DNA of 64,000 nucleotides from Acidimicrobiales bacterium (GTDB taxonomy: Bacteria; Actinomycetota; Acidimicrobiia; Acidimicrobiales; Iamiaceae): the NCBI GenBank assembly GCA_030447445.1, contig JAUJOW010000004.1, positions 128,071 to 192,070 of the forward strand, read 5' to 3'. Made by a program: the position numbers and the translations under genes. Under the pieces are notes generated by a model, which did no database searches, was not told the DNA's origin, and saw only the letters and a program-made list of their open reading frames with translations. How positions within the stretch are numbered: the stretch's first letter is position 1; each line of letters opens with the position of its first letter. This document shows positions 12,313-20,876 of the stretch, piece after piece.

Positions 12313-12774
12313 GTGTCCCGGCGAGACGTGATCCGCATGAGCGACGACGAGGTCGCCGCCTTCCTCCGCGAACGCCACACGATGAACATCGCCACCCACA
12401 ACCATGACGGCACCATCCACCTGGTGGCCATGTGGTACGCCCTCCTCGACGGCGCGGTGGTGTTCGAGACCTTCCAGAAGTCCCAGAAGGTGGCCAACCT
12501 GCGCCGCGACCCCCGCATCACCGCCCTGGTGGAGGACGGCGACTCCTACGACGCCCTGCGGGGCGTCGAGCTTGTCGGCACGGCCGAGGTCAGCGCCGAT
12601 CACGATCTGCTCATGACCGCCGCCCGGGAGGTGATCGCCCGCTACCAGCCCGAGGTTGCAGCCGAAGACCTCGATGCCGTCGCCCGCATGATGGTGCAGA
12701 AGCGGGTGGCCATCCGCCTCCAGGTCGACCGGGTGGTGAGCTGGGACCACCGCAAGCTGGCCGGCGGCTACTGA
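12313..12774 (+). CDS. Pyridoxamine-5'-phosphate-oxidase-fold (PPOX/FDORB) protein
   Basis: A 153-residue split-beta-barrel flavin-binding protein of the PPOX class, a group that includes F420-dependent reductases in actinobacteria. Typical features are the N-terminal RERHTMNIATHNHDG, the phosphate-binding KSQKVANLRRDPRITALVE segment and the terminal VSWDHRKLAGGY. The cofactor (FMN or F420) and substrate are not determined by sequence alone. GTG start; co-directional with the preceding gene at 5-bp spacing. Confidence 0.82.
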   Translation: MSRRDVIRMSDDEVAAFLRERHTMNIATHNHDGTIHLVAMWYALLDGAVVFETFQKSQKVANLRRDPRITALVEDGDSYDALRGVELVGTAEVSADHDLLMTAAREVIARYQPEVAAEDLDAVARMMVQKRVAIRLQVDRVVSWDHRKLAGGY

Positions 12775-12878
12775 TCCACTCCACCTCGTGACGGAGGGTG
12801 CCAGGCTCGGTTGAACGGAGTCCTCCAGTGTGAGCGCGCCGGGCGAAGGGGACCCGGAGGCTTCGGTAGGGTGCGCCC

Positions 12879-13565
12879 ATGGGTGACACCGTCGACTTCC
12901 CGAGCAACGGTCGGTCCGCCAGCGGCTACCTCGCCGTCCCCGAGAGCGGTTCGGGGCCGGGGCTCGTGGTGCTCCAGGAGTACTGGGGCCTCGTCCCCCA
13001 CATCATCGACGTCTGCGACCGGTTCGCCGCCGAGGGCTTCGTCGCCCTGGCCCCTGACCTCTTCCATGGCGAGACGGCATCGGAGCCCGACGAGGCCGGC
13101 AAGCTGATGATGGCCCTCAACCTCGACCAGGCCGCCAAGGACCTGGCCGGCGCCGTCGCCTTCCTCCAAGGCCACGAGGCGGTCACCGGCGATGCGCTCG
13201 GGGTCACCGGTTTCTGCATGGGCGGCGGTCTGGCCCTGGTCCTCGCCTGCCAGCAACCCGACGCCTTCGCCGCCTGCGTTCCCTGGTACGGGGTGATCCC
13301 GTGGGAGAGCTGCGAACCGGCCTGGTCGGCCCTGCGGGCGTCGGTCCAGGGGCACTTCGCCTCCGAGGACGGGTTCTTCCCTCCCGAGAAGGCCCGGGCC
13401 CTCGAGGACAAGCTGGCCGGCCTCGGCAAGGACGTCGAGCTCTTCATCTACGAGGGCGCCGACCACGCCTTCTTCAACGACACCCGTCCCGAGGTCCACG
13501 ACCCCGCCGCCTCGGCCCAGGCCTGGTCCCGCACCACCGCGTTCCTCCACCGGCACCTCGGCTGA
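12879..13565 (+). CDS. Dienelactone hydrolase family protein
   Basis: An alpha/beta hydrolase of the dienelactone hydrolase family, 228 residues, which is normal. The nucleophile elbow is GFCMGG, with cysteine as nucleophile near residue 113. The histidine lies in GADHAFFND. The LVVLQEYWGL oxyanion segment matches carboxymethylenebutenolidase-type enzymes. These enzymes open dienelactone rings in chlorocatechol breakdown, but many genomic copies have other esterase roles, and no other aromatic genes are near. GTG start of the next gene follows 13 bp after the stop. Confidence 0.88.
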   Translation: MGDTVDFPSNGRSASGYLAVPESGSGPGLVVLQEYWGLVPHIIDVCDRFAAEGFVALAPDLFHGETASEPDEAGKLMMALNLDQAAKDLAGAVAFLQGHEAVTGDALGVTGFCMGGGLALVLACQQPDAFAACVPWYGVIPWESCEPAWSALRASVQGHFASEDGFFPPEKARALEDKLAGLGKDVELFIYEGADHAFFNDTRPEVHDPAASAQAWSRTTAFLHRHLG

Positions 13566-13578
13566 CGGCTGGCCACCG

Positions 13579-14793
13579 GTGCCCGGCGTCGTCGAGCGCT
13601 ACCTCGTACTAGGGCTCGGCCTCGGGCGCCACCTCGACGGTCTGGTGGACGCCTACTACGGCCCGCCCGACCTGCGGGCTCGGGTCGAGGACGGCCCGCA
13701 CCGGTCGCTCCGAGCCCTGACCGACGACGCCCGCCGGCTCATCGCCGACCTCGACGGCGGCGCCGGCGACACCCGGGGAGACGAGCACGAGGGTGGTGAT
13801 GTCCTCGATGCGCAGCGTCGGGCCTGGCTACGAGCCCAGGTGGTCGGGCTGCACACCGTCGCCCGCACGCTCGCCGGCGAGCCGTTGCCGTACCGCGACG
13901 AGGTCGAGGCCTGCTACGGGGTCCGGCCCCGGGCCGTCCCCGAGGACGAGCTGGCCGACGCCCACCGTCGCCTCGATGCCGCCCTCCCCGGGCACGGCGC
14001 GCTGGCCGAGCGGTTCATCGCCTGGCGGGAGTCCCAGGTCGTGCCGCCCGACGCGCTCGAGGCGGCCGTCGCGTCGTTGGCCGAGGACCTCCGGGAGCGC
14101 ACCGACCGGGCCTTCGGCCTGCCCGACGGGGAGCGCGTCGACTTCGTCCTCGAACGGGACAAGCCGTGGTCGGGGTTCAACTACTACCTCGGCGAGCTGC
14201 GCAGCCGGGTGGCCATCAACGTCGACCTACCCGTACCGAGCACCACGCTCGGCCACCTCGTGGCCCACGAGGCCTACCCGGGCCACCACACCGAGCACAC
14301 CCGCAAGGAGGTGGGGCTCGTCCGCCGGCGCCGCCGGGTGGAGGAGACCATCTTCCTGGTCGGCACCCCCCAGTGCCTCGTCGCCGAGGGCCTCGCCGAC
14401 CTCGGCCTCGAGGTGCTGCTCGGGGACCGGCCGGAGCCGGTGCTGGCCGACCACCTCCGCCCCCTCGGGGTGCCCTACGACGCCGAGGTGGTGGCGGCGG
14501 TGGCCACCGCCGGCGAGACCATCGCCGCCGTGCGGGGGAACGTGGCCCTGCTGCTGCACGAGGACGGGGTCGACGCTTCCGCCGCGGTGGCCTACGCCGA
14601 GCGCTGGGCGCTGCTGGCCAGGCCGAGAGCCGAGAAGATGGTGGCCTTCCTCACCGATCCCACCTGGCGGGCCTACATCTCCTGCTACGTGGAGGGGCTG
14701 CCCCTCTGCCGTCGGTTCGTGGCCGGCGACCCCGCTCGCTTCGGGCGCCTCTTGAGCGAGCAGCTCACACCGGCCGACCTGGCCGCCGTGTGA
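13579..14793 (+). CDS. DUF885-family metallopeptidase-like protein
   Basis: A 404-residue protein with the zinc-binding helix HEAYPGHHTEH at about residues 230-240, the hallmark of DUF885 (M3-like gluzincin relatives). The C-terminal AYISCYVEGLPLC contributes the usual conserved tyrosine. It lacks a signal peptide. The length is shorter than the 550-600 residues of typical DUF885 members, with the N-terminal half reduced. GTG start at 13579, directly downstream of the dienelactone hydrolase, so they may be co-expressed. Substrates of the family are unknown. Confidence 0.78.
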   Translation: MPGVVERYLVLGLGLGRHLDGLVDAYYGPPDLRARVEDGPHRSLRALTDDARRLIADLDGGAGDTRGDEHEGGDVLDAQRRAWLRAQVVGLHTVARTLAGEPLPYRDEVEACYGVRPRAVPEDELADAHRRLDAALPGHGALAERFIAWRESQVVPPDALEAAVASLAEDLRERTDRAFGLPDGERVDFVLERDKPWSGFNYYLGELRSRVAINVDLPVPSTTLGHLVAHEAYPGHHTEHTRKEVGLVRRRRRVEETIFLVGTPQCLVAEGLADLGLEVLLGDRPEPVLADHLRPLGVPYDAEVVAAVATAGETIAAVRGNVALLLHEDGVDASAAVAYAERWALLARPRAEKMVAFLTDPTWRAYISCYVEGLPLCRRFVAGDPARFGRLLSEQLTPADLAAV

Positions 14794-14825
14794 TCCGGTG
14801 ACGGTGCCGGCAGCGTAGGCATCTC

Positions 14826-15251
14826 ATGGGCAACGACATCGCCACCGGCGTCCTGCGAGTTGTGGGCGCCGTCCTGGTGCTGGTCGGCGGCGTCCTGCAC
14901 TACCTGATCTGGGACGAGGACTACCGGTCGATCCCCGACGGTGCCGTGCCGGGCCTCGACGTGGTCAAGATCGGCTTCCCGGTGAACGCGGTTCTCTCGG
15001 TGCTCCTGGCCGTCGCCATCGTGGCCTTCGCCCGCCGGCCGGTCGTGTGGTTGGCGGCGGCGCTGTTCGAGGCCGCCGGCATGGTGGCGCTGGTCCTCAG
15101 CCGGGAGGGGAGCCTGTTCGGCTGGAAGGAACCGGACTGGAGCACCGATGCCAAGCGGGTCCTCACCGTCGAGATCCTCGCCGTGGTCGCCCTCCTCCTC
15201 CTGCTGGCCGTCGACTTCTCCCGTTCGAGCCCCGGCGTCGACGAAAAGTAG
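14826..15251 (+). CDS. Four-span membrane protein of unknown function
   Basis: A 141-residue protein with four hydrophobic helices (about residues 9-26, 47-66, 71-90 and 110-131). The first loop holds the conserved-looking HYLIWDEDYRSIPDG. Its small size and pattern match uncharacterised actinobacterial membrane proteins. No motif suggests a transport or enzymatic role. The stop is 9 bp before the malyl-CoA lyase-like gene, so it may be read through into that gene. Confidence 0.65.
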   Translation: MGNDIATGVLRVVGAVLVLVGGVLHYLIWDEDYRSIPDGAVPGLDVVKIGFPVNAVLSVLLAVAIVAFARRPVVWLAAALFEAAGMVALVLSREGSLFGWKEPDWSTDAKRVLTVEILAVVALLLLLAVDFSRSSPGVDEK

Positions 15252-15260
15252 GCTGCCGCC

Positions 15261-16208
15261 ATGTCCGCACGCTCCCGTGACCTCCCCCGTCGCTCCTGCC
15301 TGTCGGTGCCCGGGTCGAGCGAGAAGATGATGGCCAAGGCGGCCACGCTCCCCGCCGACATGACCTTCCTCGACCTCGAGGACGCCTGCGCTCCGCTCGA
15401 GAAGCCCGGCGCCCGTCCCAAGATCGTCGAGGCGGTCAAGAACAACGACTGGGGCGACCGGGTGCTGTGCGTCCGGGTCAACGCCTGGGACACCGAGTGG
15501 ACCTTCCGCGACGTCATCGAGGTGGTCGGCAACGCCGGTGAGCGCCTCGACGAGGTCATGCTGCCGAAGGTGCAGATGGCCTCGGAGGTGGTGGCCCTCG
15601 ACCTGCTGCTCGACCAGGTGGAGAAGGAGGCCGGGCTGCCGGCCGGCCACGTGGGCATCGAGGCCCAGATCGAGACCGCTCGCGGGCTCATCAACGTCGA
15701 GGAGATCTGCGCCGCGTCACCCCGCCTCGAGGCCATCATCTTCGGGCCGGCCGACTTCGCCGCTTCCCTCGAGATGCCGGTGCTCACGGGGGGCGTCCAG
15801 ATCCCCGAGTACCCCGGCGACCACTTCCACTACGTCTTCTCGAAGATCCTGATGGCCGGGCGGGCCAACGGGCTGCAGGTCATCGACGGGCCGTTCCTCA
15901 AGATCCGCGAGCCCGACGCCTTCCGGGACTACTGCCAACGGACCCGCATCCTCGGCTACGACGGCAAGTGGGCCCTGCACCCCGACCAGGTGGCCATCCT
16001 GAATGAGGTCTTCTCGCCCACACAGGAGCAGTTCGACCGGGCCTGCGCCATCCTCGACGCCTACCGCCAGGCCACCGAGGAGGACCGCAAGGGAGCGGTG
16101 ATGTTCGGCGACGAGATGATCGACGAGGCGTCCCGCAAGATGGCTGTCAAGTTCGTGGCCCGGGGCGAGCAGGCCGGACTGCGCCGCTCGGAGCCCGCCG
16201 ACGCCTGA
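15261..16208 (+). CDS. mcl: HpcH/HpaI aldolase family: beta-methylmalyl-CoA / malyl-CoA lyase
   Basis: Cleaves beta-methylmalyl-CoA to glyoxylate and propionyl-CoA in the ethylmalonyl-CoA pathway. The sequence resembles the CitE-like lyase of the Streptomyces ethylmalonyl-CoA cluster. Visible landmarks are CLSVPGSSEKM, DLEDACAPLEK, the metal-binding IEAQIETARGLINVEEI and FGPADFAAS. The C-terminal GDEMIDEASRKMA is characteristic of this subgroup. The neighbouring dehydrogenase and MaoC hydratase catalyse the two preceding pathway steps, which supports the call over citrate lyase. Confidence 0.87.
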   Translation: MSARSRDLPRRSCLSVPGSSEKMMAKAATLPADMTFLDLEDACAPLEKPGARPKIVEAVKNNDWGDRVLCVRVNAWDTEWTFRDVIEVVGNAGERLDEVMLPKVQMASEVVALDLLLDQVEKEAGLPAGHVGIEAQIETARGLINVEEICAASPRLEAIIFGPADFAASLEMPVLTGGVQIPEYPGDHFHYVFSKILMAGRANGLQVIDGPFLKIREPDAFRDYCQRTRILGYDGKWALHPDQVAILNEVFSPTQEQFDRACAILDAYRQATEEDRKGAVMFGDEMIDEASRKMAVKFVARGEQAGLRRSEPADA

Positions 16209-16212
16209 CCCT

Positions 16213-16977
16213 GTGCCCCCGGCGCCGGAGCGGGGCGCGGGGCCGGTGACGATCGACGCCGTCATCCCGGCCCGGGACGAGGCGCCCACCATCGTCGCCA
16301 ACGTGGAGGCCGCCAGCGGTTGCCGCTTCGTCCGCGAGGTCCTCGTGGTGGACGACGGCTCCACCGACGGCACCGCCGACCGGGCCCGGGAAGCCGGGGC
16401 CAAGGTGATCGCCCGGACCGGCTCGACCGGTTCCAAGGCCCACGCCATGGCCGCCGGGGTGGCCGCCACCGACGCGTCGGCCGTGTTGTTCGTCGACGCC
16501 GACTGCACGGGTCTGGCCGCCGCCCACCTCGACGCCGTCTGCGAGCCGTTCGTGGCCCGACGGGCGGCGATGTCGCTCGGGTTCTTCGACTACGGCCCCT
16601 TCTGGAACCGCCTGGTGCCGTGGTGGCCACCCCTTACCGGCGAGCGGGTCCTGCCCCGCTGGGTCTTCGAGTCCATCCCCGCCGCCAAGCTGGACGGCTA
16701 CACCGTGGAGGTGCGGATCAACGAGGTCATCGCCGAGGGTCGTTTGCCGACGGTCGGCCGACTGATGCCCGGGGTGTACCACCGCACCAAGCGGGACAAG
16801 CTGGGCCGGCGGGCCGGCCTCCGGGCCACGTGGGACATGTACCGGGCCCTGCTCGGCCTGGTGGCGTCCGGTGACATCCGGTTGCGGACCTACGCCACCT
16901 ACCTCCAGGGCCTCACCGTCGAGAGCCCCGCGGTCAGGCGGCCCGCTCGGCCACGAGGCGCCGGGCCACCACCTTGA
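16213..16977 (+). CDS. Glycosyltransferase family 2 protein
   Basis: A short GT-A fold transferase of 254 residues. Motifs include AVIPARDEAPTI at the nucleotide-binding start, VVDDGSTDGTAD and the DADC metal-binding site (DXD-like). A C-terminal segment RLMPGVYHRTKRDKLGRRA is basic and may contact membrane or acceptor. GTG start at 16213, 4 bp after the lyase stop; a GTG at 16246 would also fit the fold. The last 44 bp overlap the 3' end of the convergent dehydrogenase. Acceptor unknown. Confidence 0.78.
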   Translation: MPPAPERGAGPVTIDAVIPARDEAPTIVANVEAASGCRFVREVLVVDDGSTDGTADRAREAGAKVIARTGSTGSKAHAMAAGVAATDASAVLFVDADCTGLAAAHLDAVCEPFVARRAAMSLGFFDYGPFWNRLVPWWPPLTGERVLPRWVFESIPAAKLDGYTVEVRINEVIAEGRLPTVGRLMPGVYHRTKRDKLGRRAGLRATWDMYRALLGLVASGDIRLRTYATYLQGLTVESPAVRRPARPRGAGPPP

Positions 16978-18542
16978 GGCACAGCGTCTCGTCGGCGCCC
17001 TCGAAGATGGACAGCACACGGGCGTCCACGAAGTACCGGCTCACCGGGAACTCCTCGGCATAGCCCATGCCGCCGTGGATCTGCATGGCCTCCCGGGTCA
17101 CCCACTCGGCTGCCTTGCACACGTAGGCCTTGACCATCGACGCCTCGAGGGTGCCCTCGCCCTTGGCCATCATACCGGCCACGGCGTAGGAGAACTGGCG
17201 GGAGGCCTGGATGATCACGGCCATGCGAGCCAGCTTGGCCCGGGTGAGCTGGTAGTCCGCGACCGGGCGGCCGAACACGACGCGGTCGAGCGCGTACTGG
17301 CGGGCCGCCTCGTAGGCCGCCTGCATCACCCCGACGGCCCGGGCGGCGGTCTGGAGCCGGCCGTTCTCGAACCCCGCCATCTGGTAGTAGAAGCCGCGAC
17401 CCTCGCCGTCCTCCCGGCCGATCAGGTTGGCGGCGGGGACGAACCACCCGTCGAAGGCCACCTCGTAGGAGTGCATGCCGCGGTAGCCGATGGTGTCGAT
17501 CGGGCGGCCCTCCATCGTCCCGCCGCCCGGGGCGCCACCGTCGCCGGCCTCCTGGGTGAAGGCGAACCCGTGGCCCTCGCCCCGGGGCTTGGGCACGACG
17601 AACAGCGACAGGCCCCGGTGGCCGGTCGAGCGGTCCGGATCGGTGCGGGCCAGCAGCATCAACACGTCGGCCCGGGCGCCGAAGGTGCACCAGGTCTTCA
17701 CCCCGTTGATCAGCCAGCCCGCACCGTCCCCCTCGCCGGTGCGGGTGGCGGTGACCTTCACCCCGGCCACGTCGGAGCCGTAGTCGGGCTCGGTGACCGC
17801 GACCGCGTTCATGACCTCGGCGGTGGCCAGCTTCGGCAGCCACTCCTGCTTCTGGTCCTCGGTGCCGCCGGCCAGCAGGGCCCGGGTCAGGATCTCGGGG
17901 CGGGTGATGAGCGAACCACCCGCTCCGAGCGAGCCCCGGGCCAGCTCCTCGGTGGCCACGACCATGCCGATGTACTCGCTCTCCCTCCCGAGCCGTACCC
18001 CCGTACTCCTCGGGGATCGACAGGCCGAAGCCGCCCATCTCGGCCAGGCCCTCGATGACCCGCTCGGGGATGTCGTCGTTGTGGCGGTGGATGTGCTCGG
18101 CCACCGGAGCCAGCTCCTGGTCGGCGAAGCGGCGGAAGGTGTCCTGCACCAGCTCGAAGTCCTCGTCGAGGTGCCGCGGGCCGGTGTCGTCGATGGAGGC
18201 CAGGAAGTCCGGGGAGCGGTAGGCGGCGAGGAAGCCCTGCACGTCGTCGAGCACTCCTGGCTGGACGCCCCACTCCGATTCCCGACCGAACACCTTGGCG
18301 GCCAGATCGTGCACGGCGTCGGCCACGAAGGCACAGGTGATGCGACCCTCCACGTCGCCCTTCGCGCCGTAGTCGAGCAGCGAGCGGCCCATCTCGACGG
18401 CGGCGGCGGCGTGGGCCAGGTCGTAGGCGAGCACCTGCTGGTCGTCGATGGAGCCGGCGGCCAGTCGGTGCGTCGCCGCCGTCACCACTCCGGACGCCCG
18501 CTGGATCACCGCCGCGGCGGCGTCGAGATCAGGGTTCGTCAT
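16934..18542 (-). pseudogene. mcd: Methylsuccinyl-CoA dehydrogenase, interrupted by two 1-base gaps
   Basis: Oxidises methylsuccinyl-CoA to mesaconyl-CoA. The product would be about 536 residues, long for an acyl-CoA dehydrogenase and matching Mcd with its N-terminal extension. The frame reads normally to IPEEYGG, then YGSGG in a second frame, then ESEYIGMVVATEELARGS in the third, all within about 20 bases near 17985-18005. Restoring one base at each junction rebuilds the family sequence and makes the length divisible by three. The remainder is intact, with VTEPDYGSDVAG, IHGGMGYAEEFPVSRYF and the terminal IFEGADE. Either two sequencing gaps or a real double lesion. Confidence 0.85.
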
Positions 18543-18647
18543 AGCGGCGAGGCTACCGACGGGCTCGGGCTCGCTCACATCTCGGGGCCGCCGACCCGGC
18601 TGCCTACCATGACGGCCCGAGTCGAGCGCAGGAGAGGCAGGAGGCCC

Positions 18648-19160
18648 GTGACCACCCACGAACGATCCTTCGGCAGGAACTACGAGGACTTCGAGGTCGG
18701 GGACGTGTATCGGCACTGGCCGGGCAAGACCATCACCGAGTACGACGACCACCTGTTCTGCATGATGACCATGAACCACCACCCCCTCCACACGAACGAC
18801 TGGTACGCGGCGGCCGCCCCCCAAGGTCGCAACGTGGTGGTCGGCAACCTGGTGTACTCGCTCGTGTTCGGGATGAGCGTCCCCGACGTGAGCGGGGCGG
18901 CGGTGGCCAACCTGGAGATCGAGTCGCTCAAGCACCCGAAGCCCACCTACCACGGCGACACCATCTACGCCGAGACCCGGGTGGTGGACAAGAAGGAGAC
19001 GTCCAAGGGCGACCGGGGGATCGTCACTGTCGACACCAAGGGCATCAACCAGCGGGGCGAGGAGGTGTGCTCGTTCCGCCGCAAGGTGATGGTGTGGAAG
19101 GCCGATGCCTCCCCGGGCCGCCAGCGTCCGTACTCAGAGGACATCTGGGACGGCGCTTGA
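18648..19160 (+). CDS. mch: MaoC-like dehydratase, mesaconyl-CoA hydratase type
   Basis: Hydrates mesaconyl-CoA to beta-methylmalyl-CoA in the ethylmalonyl-CoA pathway. The 170-residue single-hotdog protein matches the Streptomyces ethylmalonyl-cluster hydratase closely: FEVGDVYRHWPGKTITEYDD, then MTMNHHPLHTND and GMSVPDVSGAAVANLE. The GTG at 18648 follows GGAGG; an in-frame ATG at 18609 is possible. It is divergent from mcd, about 105 bp apart. Its stop overlaps the TTG start of the next gene. The crotonyl-CoA carboxylase/reductase of the pathway is not in this window. Confidence 0.87.
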   Translation: MTTHERSFGRNYEDFEVGDVYRHWPGKTITEYDDHLFCMMTMNHHPLHTNDWYAAAAPQGRNVVVGNLVYSLVFGMSVPDVSGAAVANLEIESLKHPKPTYHGDTIYAETRVVDKKETSKGDRGIVTVDTKGINQRGEEVCSFRRKVMVWKADASPGRQRPYSEDIWDGA

Positions 19161-19909
19161 GCCGTCGCCGGCTGCTGGCCGCGGTCCTGGCCCTGCCGGT
19201 GGCCGCCGTCGCCGTGCTGGCGGTGGAGGTGGAGATCGCCCGGCGGGGCGACAACCTGCCCGACGCCGACCCGTTCGACCACGACGGCCGGGTGGGGGCC
19301 GGCGCCGGGCCGGTGCTGGCCATGGCCTGGTTGGGTGACTCGACCGGGGCCGGCGTGGGGGCCACCGCCGCCCGCACCGCCCTCCCCGGGCTGGTGGCCG
19401 AACGGGTCTCCTCGGCCCTCGACCGCCCCGTGGCGCTCACCAGCCTGGCCGTGTCCGGGGCCCGGGTCGGCGACGTGGCCGACGAGCAGGCCGGCCGGGT
19501 GACCGCCGGGGTGGACCTCGTGCTGATCACGGTCGGCTCGAACGACGTCACCCACCTCACCCGGGTGGCGACGTTCCGTTCCACCTATCAGCGGCTGCTC
19601 GACCGCATCCCCGACCGGGCGCGGGTGGTGCTGCTCGGGGTGCCCGACATGGGCGCCGTGCCCCGGCTGGCCCAGCCGCTGCGGGCGCTGGCCGGGCTGC
19701 GGGGCGGCACCTTCGACGCCGTCGTCGCCGACCTGGCCGGTGACCGGGGCCTCGGCTACGTCGACATCGCCGGTGCGACAGGCCCGGCCTTCCGTCGTCA
19801 CCCCGACCGCTACTTCGCCGCCGACCGCTACCACCCCGACGACGACGGCTACCGGTTGTGGGCCGACGCCGTCGTCCCTGTCGTGGAGGAGGAGCTGGGT
19901 GGTCCATGA
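19157..19909 (+). CDS. Membrane-anchored SGNH/GDSL-family esterase
   Basis: A 250-residue hydrolase with an N-terminal signal anchor (residues 5-25, LLAAVLALPVAAVAVLAV) placing the catalytic part outside the membrane. SGNH blocks are visible: block I LGDSTGAGVG with the nucleophile serine, block III GSNDVT and block V with the Asp-His pair DRYHPDDDGY. The TTG start at 19157 overlaps the mch stop as TTGA, suggesting translational coupling; the alternative start lies deep inside mch. Family members act on acyl or acetyl esters of lipids or glycans. Substrate unknown. Confidence 0.85.
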   Translation: MSRRRLLAAVLALPVAAVAVLAVEVEIARRGDNLPDADPFDHDGRVGAGAGPVLAMAWLGDSTGAGVGATAARTALPGLVAERVSSALDRPVALTSLAVSGARVGDVADEQAGRVTAGVDLVLITVGSNDVTHLTRVATFRSTYQRLLDRIPDRARVVLLGVPDMGAVPRLAQPLRALAGLRGGTFDAVVADLAGDRGLGYVDIAGATGPAFRRHPDRYFAADRYHPDDDGYRLWADAVVPVVEEELGGP

Positions 19910-20750
19910 TCCCGCTGCCGCCCTGCTCGCCTGGTTCGCCGAGCGCGGTCGCCACGAGCTGCCCTGGCGGGCCACCCGTGACCCGTGGGCGGTGCTCGTC
20001 TCGGAGCTGATGTTGCAACAGACCCAGGTGGCACGGGTCCTGCCCCGCTACGAGGCCTTCCTCGCCCGCTTCGAGACTCCCGCTGCCTGCGCCGCCGCCC
20101 CCGTCGGTGCCGTCGTGGCGGCATGGGCCGGGCTCGGCTACAACCGCCGGGCCGTGCAGCTCCACCGGTGCGCGGCGACCCTGGTGGACCGCCACGGCGG
20201 GACGTTGCCCGACGACCTCGTGGCGCTGGCCGCCCTCCCGGGCGTCGGCCCCTACACAGCCCGGGCCGTGCTGGCCTTCGCCTTCGAGCGCGACGTCGGC
20301 GTCCTCGACGTCAACGCCCGCCGGGTCCTGTCCCGGGTCCACGGCCGGCCGGTCATCCAGGCCGACGCCGACCACGCCGTCCCCGCCGGCCGGGGGTGGT
20401 CGTGGAACCAGGCCGTGCTCGACCTCGGCGCCAGCGTGTGCGGCCGGTCACCGGCGTGTGCGGCGTGCCCGTTGGGCCGGGCCGACGCCTGCGGCTGGCA
20501 GCGAGCCGGTCGGCCCGAGCCGGACCCGTGGCGCCCGACCCGCCCCCAGTCCGCCTTCGCCGGCTCGGACCGCCAGGGCCGGGGCCGCCTGGTCGCCGCC
20601 CTCCGGGCCGGGCCGGTGACCGCCGACGACCTGGCGGCCACCATGGGCTGGCCGGAGGACCCCACCCGGGCCGAGCGGGTGGCCTCCACCCTCGAGGCCG
20701 ACGGCCTCGCCATGGTCTCCCCCTCACGGGTCTGGACCCTGCCGAGCTGA
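19899..20750 (+). CDS. mutY: A/G-specific adenine glycosylase
   Basis: Removes adenine mispaired with 8-oxoguanine. The helix-hairpin-helix LPGVGPYTARAV, the catalytic glutamate in SELMLQQTQV and the catalytic aspartate in LDVNARRVLSR are all present. The iron-sulfur cysteines read C-x5-C-x2-C-x7-C (CGRSPACAACPLGRADAC), unlike the usual 6/2/5 spacing. The C-terminal part is short (283 residues in total) and lacks an obvious NUDIX-like 8-oxoG domain. The GTG at 19899 follows GGAGGAG and overlaps the previous gene by 11 bp, so translation is likely coupled. Confidence 0.93.
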   Translation: MVHDPAAALLAWFAERGRHELPWRATRDPWAVLVSELMLQQTQVARVLPRYEAFLARFETPAACAAAPVGAVVAAWAGLGYNRRAVQLHRCAATLVDRHGGTLPDDLVALAALPGVGPYTARAVLAFAFERDVGVLDVNARRVLSRVHGRPVIQADADHAVPAGRGWSWNQAVLDLGASVCGRSPACAACPLGRADACGWQRAGRPEPDPWRPTRPQSAFAGSDRQGRGRLVAALRAGPVTADDLAATMGWPEDPTRAERVASTLEADGLAMVSPSRVWTLPS

Positions 20751-20876
20751 CCGTCGGGGGCCACTGTTGCCTGCCGTCAGGCTGGTGCGCTGGGGCCGGC
20801 CCTGCCCGAGTTGGCGCTCCACCCGACCGGGTGCGCGAAGCTCTGAGCTGGGTCGGAACCTCGACCCGGATCCCGG

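Noticed and set aside
16899-18953. A 684-codon open frame on the minus strand as an intact acyl-CoA dehydrogenase
   Set aside because: It matches the family only up to EEYGG and then becomes Arg/Gly-rich; the real C-terminus is in another frame ending at 16934.
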